Part shown: positions 49,484 through 58,079 of the stretch, piece after piece
Layout: each line of letters opens with the position of its first letter
Position numbering within the stretch: the first letter of the stretch is position 1
DNA from: Treponema sp.
GTDB lineage: Bacteria; Spirochaetota; Spirochaetia; Treponematales; Breznakiellaceae
Direction of reading: 5' to 3'
DNA: 64,000 nucleotides
NCBI GenBank assembly: GCA_031266875.1
Contig: JAISAE010000088.1
Coordinates: 1 to 64,000, forward strand
Notes under the pieces: model-generated
What the model was told of the DNA's origin: nothing
The model's database searches: none
The model's input: the letters and a program-made list of their open reading frames with translations, nothing else
Made by a program: the position numbers and the translations under genes

Positions 49484-51215
49484 ACAGGCCTCCCTTTCGC
49501 CTTTTTAGTTTGATTATAGCCAAAGTGATCTTTATGAGCAACAGAGAAAGCGCGATAAACAGCGTTACGCGGGGGAAAAAATCACCATACTGTGTGTACA
49601 GCGATGTGGTGGTAACAATCGGTACTGTGGCGGTAAGCTGGGCCTCGACAAAGGGCTTGGCCATGGCGATAACCTTGCCGTTAGGGTCTATTGCAGCGGT
49701 CTGTCCGGACGCGGTGGACCGCACAAAGGAGCGACGGTTTTCCACAGCCCTGAACACAGCCATCGAAAGGTGCTGAGTCTGCGCTGGTAGGCTCTTCGAC
49801 CAGGCGTCATTCGTCAGGTTAACGAGGAGTTCCGCCCCGTTACGCACAAACTCGCGTGAAAGGTAGCCAAAGGTATCCTCAAAACAGATGGGGGTTGAGA
49901 ACTTGAGCCCATTTATTTCCATAACCGTGAATTCGGTTCCCTTCTCCCAGAAGTGAGTATCAGCATTCCTGAGCATATCGTAGATCATGGGAAACTGCTT
50001 CCGATAGGGGAACGACTCGGTAAATGGCACGAGGTGGAACTTGCGATAGATACCGGCGGCAATGCCTTTGGAGACATCGCCCTTATTGTTGGCGAAAAGC
50101 ATAGCCGCGTTATAGTCCACGCGGTAGTTTTCATCGGCGTTGGGGTTTTTGTCCGGCTCCTTGCGGGCGTCATCATTGCCGATTACAAAAGGCACATCCC
50201 GCGACGCGATGTAATCCAGCAGCTCCCGTATCAGACGGTACGATTCCTGATGGTCGCGGTAGGTGATATGCCAGTAGATGCGGGGGACAAAGGCGGTTTC
50301 AGACCAGACGATAAGGTCAAGGTTAGGGGTCTTGGCGATGGCCTCATCAGAAAGCCGCCGCAGCACCTCGTAATTCCTCCTATATTCTACCATATCGCCG
50401 CGCCAGGGGTCGGTGTTGTGCTGGATGAGGGCAACTGTCTTGGTAGGCGCGTCCGTGTAATTAATGCGGGAGACCGCGCCATAGACCAGAGTTCCGATCA
50501 GCGCCGCAATCCACACCACGCCAATGACGCTATCGGCCATGTCAAACGGCGTAAAGACAAACACATTTCGCTCTTTGCCTTTTTCCGTCAGCTTGAACGT
50601 AAATGACAGCTTGAAAAACGCCGCCAAGTTTAAGCCGTCCGGCAAGCCGCACAACTGCGTCCTATTCAAGGCCGCCGCCAGATACAGCGAGGGGAAAATC
50701 ACGAGAGCGGAAACGCCCCACACGCCAAAGATGTCCGCGATCTGGATAATAGGAACCATGCGCCATTGGGAATAGCCGGTTATGCCATAGGAATAGCCCA
50801 GAAAGCCCAGGGTACGCAGGTACTCGAAGCTGATCCATAACAACCACTGAAGGATATAGCCACGTTTGGGGAAGAGCATGACCGAGAGTTTTAACAAGGG
50901 AAAGAAAAACATGAAGTAGACAAGGTAGATTAGACCCACCGCGTCATCAGCAAGCGGGTGGAACACGCTTAACCAGTAGTTAAACAGCCCATACGCGCCA
51001 AAACCGAAGAGTGCGCCCCAGAAAAACGACGCGCCAAGCGAGACACGGTACAGAAGCCAGACAACTGGAACATAAACAATCCATGCAAGAAGGGGAAGAC
51101 CGTTTTCAAACAGCAGATTGGGGAATGACGCGGCAAAAAGTATGATTCCTGCTACGACCACTGCCAGATGGGTAAAAAAAGTTCTTAACCTTTTTCGGCC
51201 ATTAAACAAACTCAT
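49443..51215 (-). CDS. lnt: Apolipoprotein N-acyltransferase
   Basis: LDLIVWSETAFVP, FSTPICFEDTFGYL, NLTNDAWSKSLPAQTQHLSMAVFRAVENRRSFVRSTASG. Confidence 0.95.
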   Translation of the reverse strand: MSLFNGRKRLRTFFTHLAVVVAGIILFAASFPNLLFENGLPLLAWIVYVPVVWLLYRVSLGASFFWGALFGFGAYGLFNYWLSVFHPLADDAVGLIYLVYFMFFFPLLKLSVMLFPKRGYILQWLLWISFEYLRTLGFLGYSYGITGYSQWRMVPIIQIADIFGVWGVSALVIFPSLYLAAALNRTQLCGLPDGLNLAAFFKLSFTFKLTEKGKERNVFVFTPFDMADSVIGVVWIAALIGTLVYGAVSRINYTDAPTKTVALIQHNTDPWRGDMVEYRRNYEVLRRLSDEAIAKTPNLDLIVWSETAFVPRIYWHITYRDHQESYRLIRELLDYIASRDVPFVIGNDDARKEPDKNPNADENYRVDYNAAMLFANNKGDVSKGIAAGIYRKFHLVPFTESFPYRKQFPMIYDMLRNADTHFWEKGTEFTVMEINGLKFSTPICFEDTFGYLSREFVRNGAELLVNLTNDAWSKSLPAQTQHLSMAVFRAVENRRSFVRSTASGQTAAIDPNGKVIAMAKPFVEAQLTATVPIVTTTSLYTQYGDFFPRVTLFIALSLLLIKITLAIIKLKRRKGGLYGSASATTENSHH

Positions 51216-51595
51216 AGGCTACAAGAGCTTGCCGAATCGCTCCGGCAAGCCCAATCCTTTTGGATTGGACCGCTGACTGACCGCTTATCCGGTTCCCCAG
51301 CAAGGTTCCACACATCCTGCCGCAGTTCCTTCCCTGCCCTGAAGATAACCCTCCCATGATCATCAACCGACACAATGTCTCCGGTTTTGGGGTTCCGCGC
51401 CCGTTTACGGCCCTTCCTTACCTTTACTTCAAAGGTTCCAAACCCCCGCATCTCAATGACCATGTTGTCAACCAAGGCTTTTTTTATCTTATCAACAAAG
51501 TTGTCAACGATGAGTTTGATATATTCTCGATCAATACCCGTGTTTTCATACACAGCATCAATAAGATCAGCCTTGGTACACTTGTTTTCCGTCAT
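51212..51595 (-). CDS. HU/IHF family DNA-binding protein
   Basis: ADLIDAVYENTGI...VIEMRGFGTFEVKVRKGRKRARNPKTGD. Confidence 0.93.
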   Translation of the reverse strand: MTENKCTKADLIDAVYENTGIDREYIKLIVDNFVDKIKKALVDNMVIEMRGFGTFEVKVRKGRKRARNPKTGDIVSVDDHGRVIFRAGKELRQDVWNLAGEPDKRSVSGPIQKDWACRSDSASSCSL

Positions 51596-51607
51596 AAGCC
51601 CACGCGG

Positions 51608-51883
51608 CTACTGCGCCGCCTTGATGGAGTTAAAAAGCCGCTGCATCCGCGATTTTTTACGAGACGCCGCATTCTTCTTGATGATGCCCTTCCGCGACGC
51701 AGTGTCGAGCTTCTTGATCATGTCTTTCAGAGCTGTTTCAGCCTCTGACACCGTTTTCTTCTGGGCCAGGGCTACAAACTTCTTCGCGCTCGTCCGCACG
51801 GAACTTTTCACCGCCTTGTTCCTCATCCGGCGCACCTCACTCTGCCGATGCCGCTTCTCAGCGGAACTACTTTTACCTGCCAA
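51608..51883 (-). CDS. rpsT: 30S ribosomal protein S20
   Basis: AGKSSSAEKRHRQSEVRRMRNKAVKSSVRT; TTG start after aggag. Confidence 0.93.
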   Translation of the reverse strand: MAGKSSSAEKRHRQSEVRRMRNKAVKSSVRTSAKKFVALAQKKTVSEAETALKDMIKKLDTASRKGIIKKNAASRKKSRMQRLFNSIKAAQ

Positions 51884-51973
51884 TTTGTTACTCCTGTTAA
51901 AGCACGCTGTTTTCCAGCGCACCGTTTTTGAAACATTGCTCTGCCACTGTTTATCAGTGACAGAGCGCGTCGC

Positions 51974-52147
51974 CTACTTAAAGTCCGAAGGACGCCGTTC
52001 AACCCGCTTACACTTCGCACATTCCGCGATGTTCCTCGCCTTTCCCTTGTCGAAAAGCGTTTTCATCTTGACTTCACCGCCGCAGGAACAAGAAAACTTC
52101 TGGGTAGCGCTGCTGGTACGGGAATTCTTACTAATCGTTTGCGCCAT
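51974..52147 (-). CDS. 57-aa zinc-ribbon-like small protein (absent from the ORF track)
   Basis: MAQTISKNSRTSSATQKFSCSCGGEVKMKTLFDKGKARNIAECAKCKRVERRPSDFK; CxC...CxxC pattern. Confidence 0.75.
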   Translation of the reverse strand: MAQTISKNSRTSSATQKFSCSCGGEVKMKTLFDKGKARNIAECAKCKRVERRPSDFK

Positions 52148-52415
52148 AATATTGCCTCCTTAGATAAATACTTAATACATAAGAAAATACTATAAACCCA
52201 AAAACCATGTCAACATCATCTCAACCGTTCTGACCATAGCGGCACAACCTTTACCGGCTGATGATCCATGTGCCAAACAGTGCGCAAGTCTTCTTCCCGC
52301 CGCGCCAGCGCCAACAGTCTGCGGACGACTCGTGAAGTTCATCATGAACACGACGTTACCGCGAAGCTGCGCTATAACGCTGTCAGGAAACAACAAACGC
52401 TCATAATCGGGATTG

Positions 52416-53171
52416 TCAGTACGCCACATTCCACAGGAAAAGGCCGTGCGGCGGAGCAGTAGGGCCGGCCAACTTACGTTCACCAGAAGCGAGAAGTGCT
52501 TTGAACGTATCGGGCGATACGTCATGCTCCTCAAAGTACAGCAGTGTACCCACAATGGAACGAACCATCTTCCATAAAAAAGCATTAGCCGTGATTTCAA
52601 AAACCAGCGTATCACGCTCAACAAAAAACAGAGCGCCAAAAAAATAGCGGCTCCGTGAATGGCTGGGGTCTTTGGATAATGCAAAGGCCGAACAATCAAG
52701 CTCGCCCCGCAGACAGCGGGCATAACTGTTCAGACGCTCAATGCAAGGACGCCGCCAGAGCTGGAGCGCGTAACGCAGTTCATGGGGAAGCGCATGACGT
52801 CCCGCGATAACATAATAACGATAGGTACGGCTTTGGGCGTCAAAGCGGGCGTGAAACTCAGGACTGGCCTCCTGAGCGGAAAGCACCCGAATGTCCTGGG
52901 GCAAGAGACTGTTAAGCGCCGGCACAAAGCGTTCAGCCGCCATGTTTTTAATATCAGTATAAAAGTTGGCCACTTGCCCCGCCGCGTGTACGCCCGCATC
53001 GGTTCTGCCCGCCGCGCTCAGGCTCACCGGGCTCTTATGCAGCTTTGCCAGCGTTGCCTCAAGCGCGCCCTGTACAGTTCGTCTCGTGCTGCCGTCTTGC
53101 CTCTGCCAGCCGGAAAAGTCTGTCCCATCATAAGCCACCAGTAACCTGATATTCCTCTCAGTCCGACTCAT
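52416..53171 (-). CDS. truA: tRNA pseudouridine(38-40) synthase TruA
   Basis: LLVAYDGTDFSGWQRQ, AGRTDAGVHAAGQVANF. Confidence 0.96.
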   Translation of the reverse strand: MSRTERNIRLLVAYDGTDFSGWQRQDGSTRRTVQGALEATLAKLHKSPVSLSAAGRTDAGVHAAGQVANFYTDIKNMAAERFVPALNSLLPQDIRVLSAQEASPEFHARFDAQSRTYRYYVIAGRHALPHELRYALQLWRRPCIERLNSYARCLRGELDCSAFALSKDPSHSRSRYFFGALFFVERDTLVFEITANAFLWKMVRSIVGTLLYFEEHDVSPDTFKALLASGERKLAGPTAPPHGLFLWNVAY

Positions 53172-54009
53172 GGAGTTCTTTATTGATGTTGGCGTAGAGG
53201 CCTTTGGCATGTTCCAGCAGCGGGCTTGGTTTGTTTTTTGACGCTTTACCCAGACCAAATATCCTGGCGATGTTTATCTTTATGCTTGATAACTGATTCT
53301 CGCGCAATTCACTATTATTCTTGGAGCCATACTTATAAGTAAGCAAGCCCGTGAGGTAGATGATTCCTTCATAAGCATAGTTTTTGTCCGTATCCGGGCC
53401 GCAGCTTTTGAGTCCTGAAAGCAACTCGCTCTGGTTCTGCTCCCGTTCCAGGGCCTCGGTGTAGAAAAACTGCGCCTTACGTTTGAATAGCCCTGATAGC
53501 CAGTCGTAATGCTCACCCGGAAACTTATTGTGAAGTTCGTCAAGTAACCAGCTAGTACGCAAGGCCGCGATCCCCTGTTTGATGGTGGGCGAATATTCCT
53601 TAGGAAAGTAATCGTAACAACGGGTTACCAAGTATTGAGACGCCGCCCCGGACTTGAGGTCTCGCCCGTTGTGGAAATCAACATCAGGGAAGATGAGTTT
53701 AGTATCCGCCACCCGTTTTGCTGCATCCGCGACTCCCTTATTCTGCCTATCTTTAAGTTCCACGAAGTCCTTGTCCATCGCGGCATACCAACATTCTGGA
53801 CACACTGTGGCCTGATATACCAACGGATATACATCGCCATACTTCATTGACGGTTCGTAAAGCCGGTGCAGTTCGTCAGTAATGTTTCCGGCGATTAGCC
53901 GTCCACTTCCCGATAACAATTCTTCCCGGTGAAAAATTGTCGAACACAAGGGGCAGATGATTTTGTTCTTGGATAAGAAAGATACCTTCAGTTCCCGTTC
54001 TTCAGCCAT
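53158..54009 (-). CDS. DUF2225-family protein
   Basis: CPLCSTIFHREEL...CPECWYAAMDKDF; central TPR-like region. Confidence 0.8.
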   Translation of the reverse strand: MAEERELKVSFLSKNKIICPLCSTIFHREELLSGSGRLIAGNITDELHRLYEPSMKYGDVYPLVYQATVCPECWYAAMDKDFVELKDRQNKGVADAAKRVADTKLIFPDVDFHNGRDLKSGAASQYLVTRCYDYFPKEYSPTIKQGIAALRTSWLLDELHNKFPGEHYDWLSGLFKRKAQFFYTEALEREQNQSELLSGLKSCGPDTDKNYAYEGIIYLTGLLTYKYGSKNNSELRENQLSSIKINIARIFGLGKASKNKPSPLLEHAKGLYANINKELHESD

Positions 54010-54137
54010 GCCCTTATTATCGGTCAGGAATCCCATACCTATATGCCAAGCAGTGCCAGACATCATGCCATGCGGCGCAAGACATATACCAAAAACTCAG
54101 TGAGTTTTTAGTATAAACCACGTGAGTTTTTGGTACA

Positions 54138-54180
54138 AACTCCGTGAGTTTTACTCAAGAACTCACGGAGTTCTTTATTT
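54138..54180 (+). terminator. Perfect 13-bp-stem terminator-like hairpin
   Basis: aactccgtgagtt-ttactcaag-aactcacggagtt followed by ctttatttttt. Confidence 0.65.
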
Positions 54181-54313
54181 TTTAACTTTGCTTAGTTACT
54201 CATGTTACGCAGGAAATCCGCGAATGATACGAATGAACGCGATAGTTTTGACAGATGTCGCGGCTATTCGTGTTCACTCGCGCCTTTTGCGGCCAGCCTG
54301 CGCAGCTTGAGCG

Positions 54314-56662
54314 TTATTCGTAAATGTTCCGGCCTTGGGCGTCAGCAATGCCGGTCTTGCGCCAGAAATAGGTGTTGATCTGGTCACGCCACTCGCGGGC
54401 ATTAGCAAGCTGGCGTTCAAAGCGGGCAAGCACCGGCGAGTAGGTATGCTCATCAAGCCGGTCTTTGAGTCCCTTCCACATTTCAAGCATTTGTTTAACC
54501 TCGTCATAACCCTCGAAGTGAGTATTGTAGATGTTCTGGAGCAGGGTCTTGTTGTTTTTCATAACATAGTCATAGCGAAGCCGGTGGAAAAACAGGATGA
54601 GCTGTTCGGGGCAGGTCGCTGGATCGCCAAAGAACGCGGCATTTTCCGGCGCGTATTGCGTAACATAGCCTGTTCCTGAGCTGGTACGATCAATGCCAAT
54701 GGCAAAGCGGCCGGCGCGGTGGTAGGTTCCCCAGGGAGAAAACTCGTAGCCCTCAATGTTTGGGCCGTAATGCCCAGCCGGTGTTACCATGAAACAAACA
54801 CCAAAAGGCGCGTTGTACTTTTCATAGGCCGGGTAGGAACGGAGCAGAAGCTCAGACACCGTATCCGCGACGCCCGCATCCACAAAGGTGAGTGCGCTCC
54901 ATTCGCGGGCGATTAGCTCCGCGCTAAGACGTGGGTCCCAGCAGAGACGGCCATAACCGTACAGGTTTGCCTGCACCAATGGGTGGCCGGTCCAGTTATG
55001 GTCAAGGCCAACATTAGGAATCGCGCTAACGCCGGCAATCGTGCCAGCAATCAAAAGTTCCCGAAGCGTGGAGCCGCCTTGTACCGCGACACGGAGCGTG
55101 GGCGTTGAGTTGGGATTGTACTGCCTGATTAAGGGGCTGCCCGCGTCATTGGGAAGCCGGTTCCTCACGAGGTCAATCCGGTCCCGTACGTCATTCGCCT
55201 TGGCGTCAAGATCAGAGCCATAATCAAATGTAAGGGTAATCGTACTGCTTTCTTGGGAGGACACGGAACTAATGCTTGAAAGTCCACTCAGGTTTACCAG
55301 CTGCGATTCAAGAAGTTTAGTAACCGCATTCTCAACCGTTTCCGGCCCCACGCCCGCGTAGCTGGTAGTAACCGTAAGGATGGGCATATTGACTTCAGGA
55401 AACATAGTGGAACGTGTAGAACGCGGGTCATGGTGTGTATCAAAGTCAAGTATCTGCTCCCATTTATAAGGAAGATAACAAAGATCGATCTGCTGGCCGG
55501 TGTACTCCTGCGTTACCTGGAGTTCCAGCGTATAGCGGGTTTTGCTCAAAGCGCCGAAGAGCGGGCTGACTGGTTCCAGCACTTGGAAGTCATAGGGGCC
55601 GAACTTTACCTGAAGCAGAACATTATCAGCAAACTCGCCATCAAGCGGTTTGAACATATCGTAGGCTGCCCGCGCCCTATCAATAGACTGATCCCGCCAG
55701 TCTTGAACGCAGTTATACACAAAACAGCGCCATACCAGTTCTCCGCCGTGGGGAGCCAGCGCAGCGGCCACGGCGTTAGCGCCTTCCGCGTGATTACGGC
55801 CATAGTCAAAAGGCCCAGGCTCCATCTCAGAATCAGCCTTCACCACAAAACCGGCTAGGTCAGGGATGTAGCGGTAAATCAGGTCAGCGCGTTCTTTCCA
55901 CCAGTCAATAACACTCGCGTCAAGCGGATCGGCGGTAGGCAGCTTACCCAAGGTATAGGGCGCGCTGAACTTGGCGTTAAGCAGCAGTTTCACGCCAAAT
56001 GGCCGGAACAAGGCGGCAAGCCGCGCCACATCAGGCAGCATGGCCTCTGTGATGAGGAGTTCTCCGGGGCCAGGCCCAAAAATCCCGCCAATGGCAAGCC
56101 GGTTGATACCAATTGAAGCAAGCAGCCGCGCATAATCAATAACGCGCTGTTCGTCATAATCAACACGGCCATTCTTATAGAACAGCGACCTGCCCGCGTA
56201 ACCACGAATCACATCGCCGCTGATGGAGTCCCAGTGCGTGAGTGAACGGAACGGCGTCGCGGGCGCGTCAATAATCTCGGTTCCCACACTGATCTTGCCC
56301 AGCGCCAGCAAAGCGAGGAAACGGTATACTCCATAGAGTGCGCCGGTTTCATCCTGTCCCGCGATAATGATACGGGTGTCAGAGATCCTAATCACAAAGC
56401 CCTCAGTCTTTGTACACGGCAGTTCAAGCCCAAGCCGCTCGTTCAGCACGGGAATTGTCCCGATCAGCGTGCCGGCATCTTTGCCTTCAGCCGCCGCGCT
56501 TAAGACCGCGAAGTTTTTTGTCAAAAGCGCACTCAGTTCCGCCGCCGCGTTTTCCAGAATCAAACTCTGTTCCAGCAGACCAACGCTGCCCAGAAGCCGT
56601 GCGCACGGTACTTCGGCGCGGCGTTGAAACCAACAATCATATTCCTTTATGTTACAAATCAT
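54314..56662 (-). CDS. GH67 alpha-glucuronidase interrupted in frame by an RND-transporter-like segment
   Basis: GH67 motifs VVKADSEMEPGP, DFQVLEPVSPLFG, DHNWTGHPLVQANLYGYGRLCWDP; residues from 55411 to 55073 read as an AcrB-type porter segment. Confidence 0.85.
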   Translation of the reverse strand: MICNIKEYDCWFQRRAEVPCARLLGSVGLLEQSLILENAAAELSALLTKNFAVLSAAAEGKDAGTLIGTIPVLNERLGLELPCTKTEGFVIRISDTRIIIAGQDETGALYGVYRFLALLALGKISVGTEIIDAPATPFRSLTHWDSISGDVIRGYAGRSLFYKNGRVDYDEQRVIDYARLLASIGINRLAIGGIFGPGPGELLITEAMLPDVARLAALFRPFGVKLLLNAKFSAPYTLGKLPTADPLDASVIDWWKERADLIYRYIPDLAGFVVKADSEMEPGPFDYGRNHAEGANAVAAALAPHGGELVWRCFVYNCVQDWRDQSIDRARAAYDMFKPLDGEFADNVLLQVKFGPYDFQVLEPVSPLFGALSKTRYTLELQVTQEYTGQQIDLCYLPYKWEQILDFDTHHDPRSTRSTMFPEVNMPILTVTTSYAGVGPETVENAVTKLLESQLVNLSGLSSISSVSSQESSTITLTFDYGSDLDAKANDVRDRIDLVRNRLPNDAGSPLIRQYNPNSTPTLRVAVQGGSTLRELLIAGTIAGVSAIPNVGLDHNWTGHPLVQANLYGYGRLCWDPRLSAELIAREWSALTFVDAGVADTVSELLLRSYPAYEKYNAPFGVCFMVTPAGHYGPNIEGYEFSPWGTYHRAGRFAIGIDRTSSGTGYVTQYAPENAAFFGDPATCPEQLILFFHRLRYDYVMKNNKTLLQNIYNTHFEGYDEVKQMLEMWKGLKDRLDEHTYSPVLARFERQLANAREWRDQINTYFWRKTGIADAQGRNIYE
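55073..55411 (-). mobile_element. ~339-bp in-frame insertion encoding an RND/HAE1 efflux porter segment
   Basis: MFPEVNMPILTVTTSYAGVGPETVENAVTKLLESQLVNLSGLSSISSVSSQESSTITLTFDYGSDLDAKANDVRDRIDLVRNRLP; flanked by GTGGA at 55068-55072 and 55407-55411. Confidence 0.7.
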
Positions 56663-56735
56663 TCTAACCTCCGTGAATAGCATAACGTAAAGTATGCGCG
56701 TTGCACATAACACAAGTTTGTTCTATTATTATGCC

Positions 56736-57161
56736 ATGATTAGGTTGATGACGATTGCGGACTATGAAGCGGTTTCCGGGCTTTGGCGTACCACAGCGGG
56801 TATGGGCTTACGGAGCCTTGATGACTCAAAAGCAGGCATTTGCGCGTTTCTGGAACGGAATCCGCGCACCTGCTTTGTCGCGGAATCCGCGCTTGCTATC
56901 ATAGGCGCTATCCTCTGCGGCAACGATGGCCGCCGCGCCTACATCTATCACACTGCCGTACACGCGGAACACCGGAACCACGGTATCGGCGCCGCCTTAG
57001 TCGCGGCGGTGGAGCAAAGTTTGCGGGACATAGGCATCAACAAAGTCGCGCTTGTGGCATATACCACAAACACAGTAGGTAACGCTTTCTGGGAACGCCT
57101 CGGCTACACTCTACGGCCTGACCTTATATACCGGAACAAGACGCTCGTGGATCAGCCCTGA
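56736..57161 (+). CDS. GNAT-family N-acetyltransferase
   Basis: YIYHTAVHAEHRNHGIGAALVAAVEQ. Confidence 0.93.
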   Translation: MIRLMTIADYEAVSGLWRTTAGMGLRSLDDSKAGICAFLERNPRTCFVAESALAIIGAILCGNDGRRAYIYHTAVHAEHRNHGIGAALVAAVEQSLRDIGINKVALVAYTTNTVGNAFWERLGYTLRPDLIYRNKTLVDQP

Positions 57162-57248
57162 CTGCCGCGCTGTTCTAGGACAGTCGCCATCCAGCCCTTA
57201 TAGCTGGGATAAATTTAGACACCTCTGACACCTATCGCACAGGTTCAA

Positions 57249-57510
57249 CCGTAAGGAATTGAGGTCAATTCCAGTAAGGAATGAGAGTCAATTCTAGGAA
57301 GGAATGAGAGCTAATTCTAGGAAGGAATTGAGGTCAATTCCAGTAAGGAATGAGAGTCAATTCCAGTAAGGAATGAGAGTCAATTCTAGGAAGGAATGAG
57401 AGCTAATTCTAGGAAGGAATTGAGGTCAATTCCAGTAAGGAATGAGAGCTAATTCTAGGAAGGAATTGAGGTCAATTCCAGTAAGGAATGAGAGCTAATT
57501 CTAGGATGTT
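57249..57510. repeat. 23-bp tandem repeat (aaggaattgaggtcaattccagt), ~11 copies
   Basis: Direct inspection; some units carry the palindrome GGAATTGA-GG-TCAATTCC. Confidence 0.95.
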
Positions 57511-57670
57511 CCTTTGCCCCTCAGCTTACTGTCCTCGCCCATAACCACAGCTTCCCCACCTGACACCTCTAACACCTCCAGCGGGGTTCAAGCTAGTGCC
57601 AGACATCATTGCTTGATTCAGCAATAGTTACATTGGCAACGCTTCGTAAATGTTCAATAATACAGATATG

Positions 57671-57955
57671 GCAGATTGTATTCATGTTTCTGGTAATCTT
57701 GTATATCTCAACATTAAGGCGCTGCCCGGAGCGTCGCGTTCCCAGATACTCGGCGTGAAGGATGGCCGGCTCCGCGTCAAAGTCGCGGCGGCGCCGGAAG
57801 ATGGCAAGGCCAATGCTGAACTATGCGCGTTTCTGGCAAAAACGCTCGGCTGTCCCAAAAAAGATGTGAGCCTGCACGCCGGCGAAAAGTCGCGGCTCAA
57901 AACCGTACGTCTTCCCCTAAGCATACAGGAACAATTAGAACACGTTTGTTGTTAA
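57671..57955 (+). CDS. DUF167 / YggU family protein
   Basis: VYLNIKALPGASRSQILGVKDGRLRVKVAAAPEDGKANAELCAFLAK. Confidence 0.92.
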   Translation, partial: ADCIHVSGNLVYLNIKALPGASRSQILGVKDGRLRVKVAAAPEDGKANAELCAFLAKTLGCPKKDVSLHAGEKSRLKTVRLPLSIQEQLEHVCC

Positions 57956-58011
57956 GGTAATACGAATGGTGGCTGTGTGATACTTCGCTACTCTTTGAAC
58001 AATTCAAAATT

Positions 58012-58068
58012 TTCCACGCGGAGCTGCGGAGAGGAATTTGTTCTTCCTCTCTGCGTCTCCGCGTGGAA
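58012..58068. terminator. Imperfect 25-bp-stem hairpin between convergent genes
   Basis: ttccacgcggagctgcggagaggaa-tttgttc-ttcctctctgcgtctccgcgtggaa (3 mismatches). Confidence 0.6.
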
Positions 58069-58079
58069 GGCATCAACGC

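Noticed and set aside
52190-52723. 177-aa minus-strand ORF overlapping truA
   Set aside because: Alternative frame of truA plus downstream intergenic sequence.
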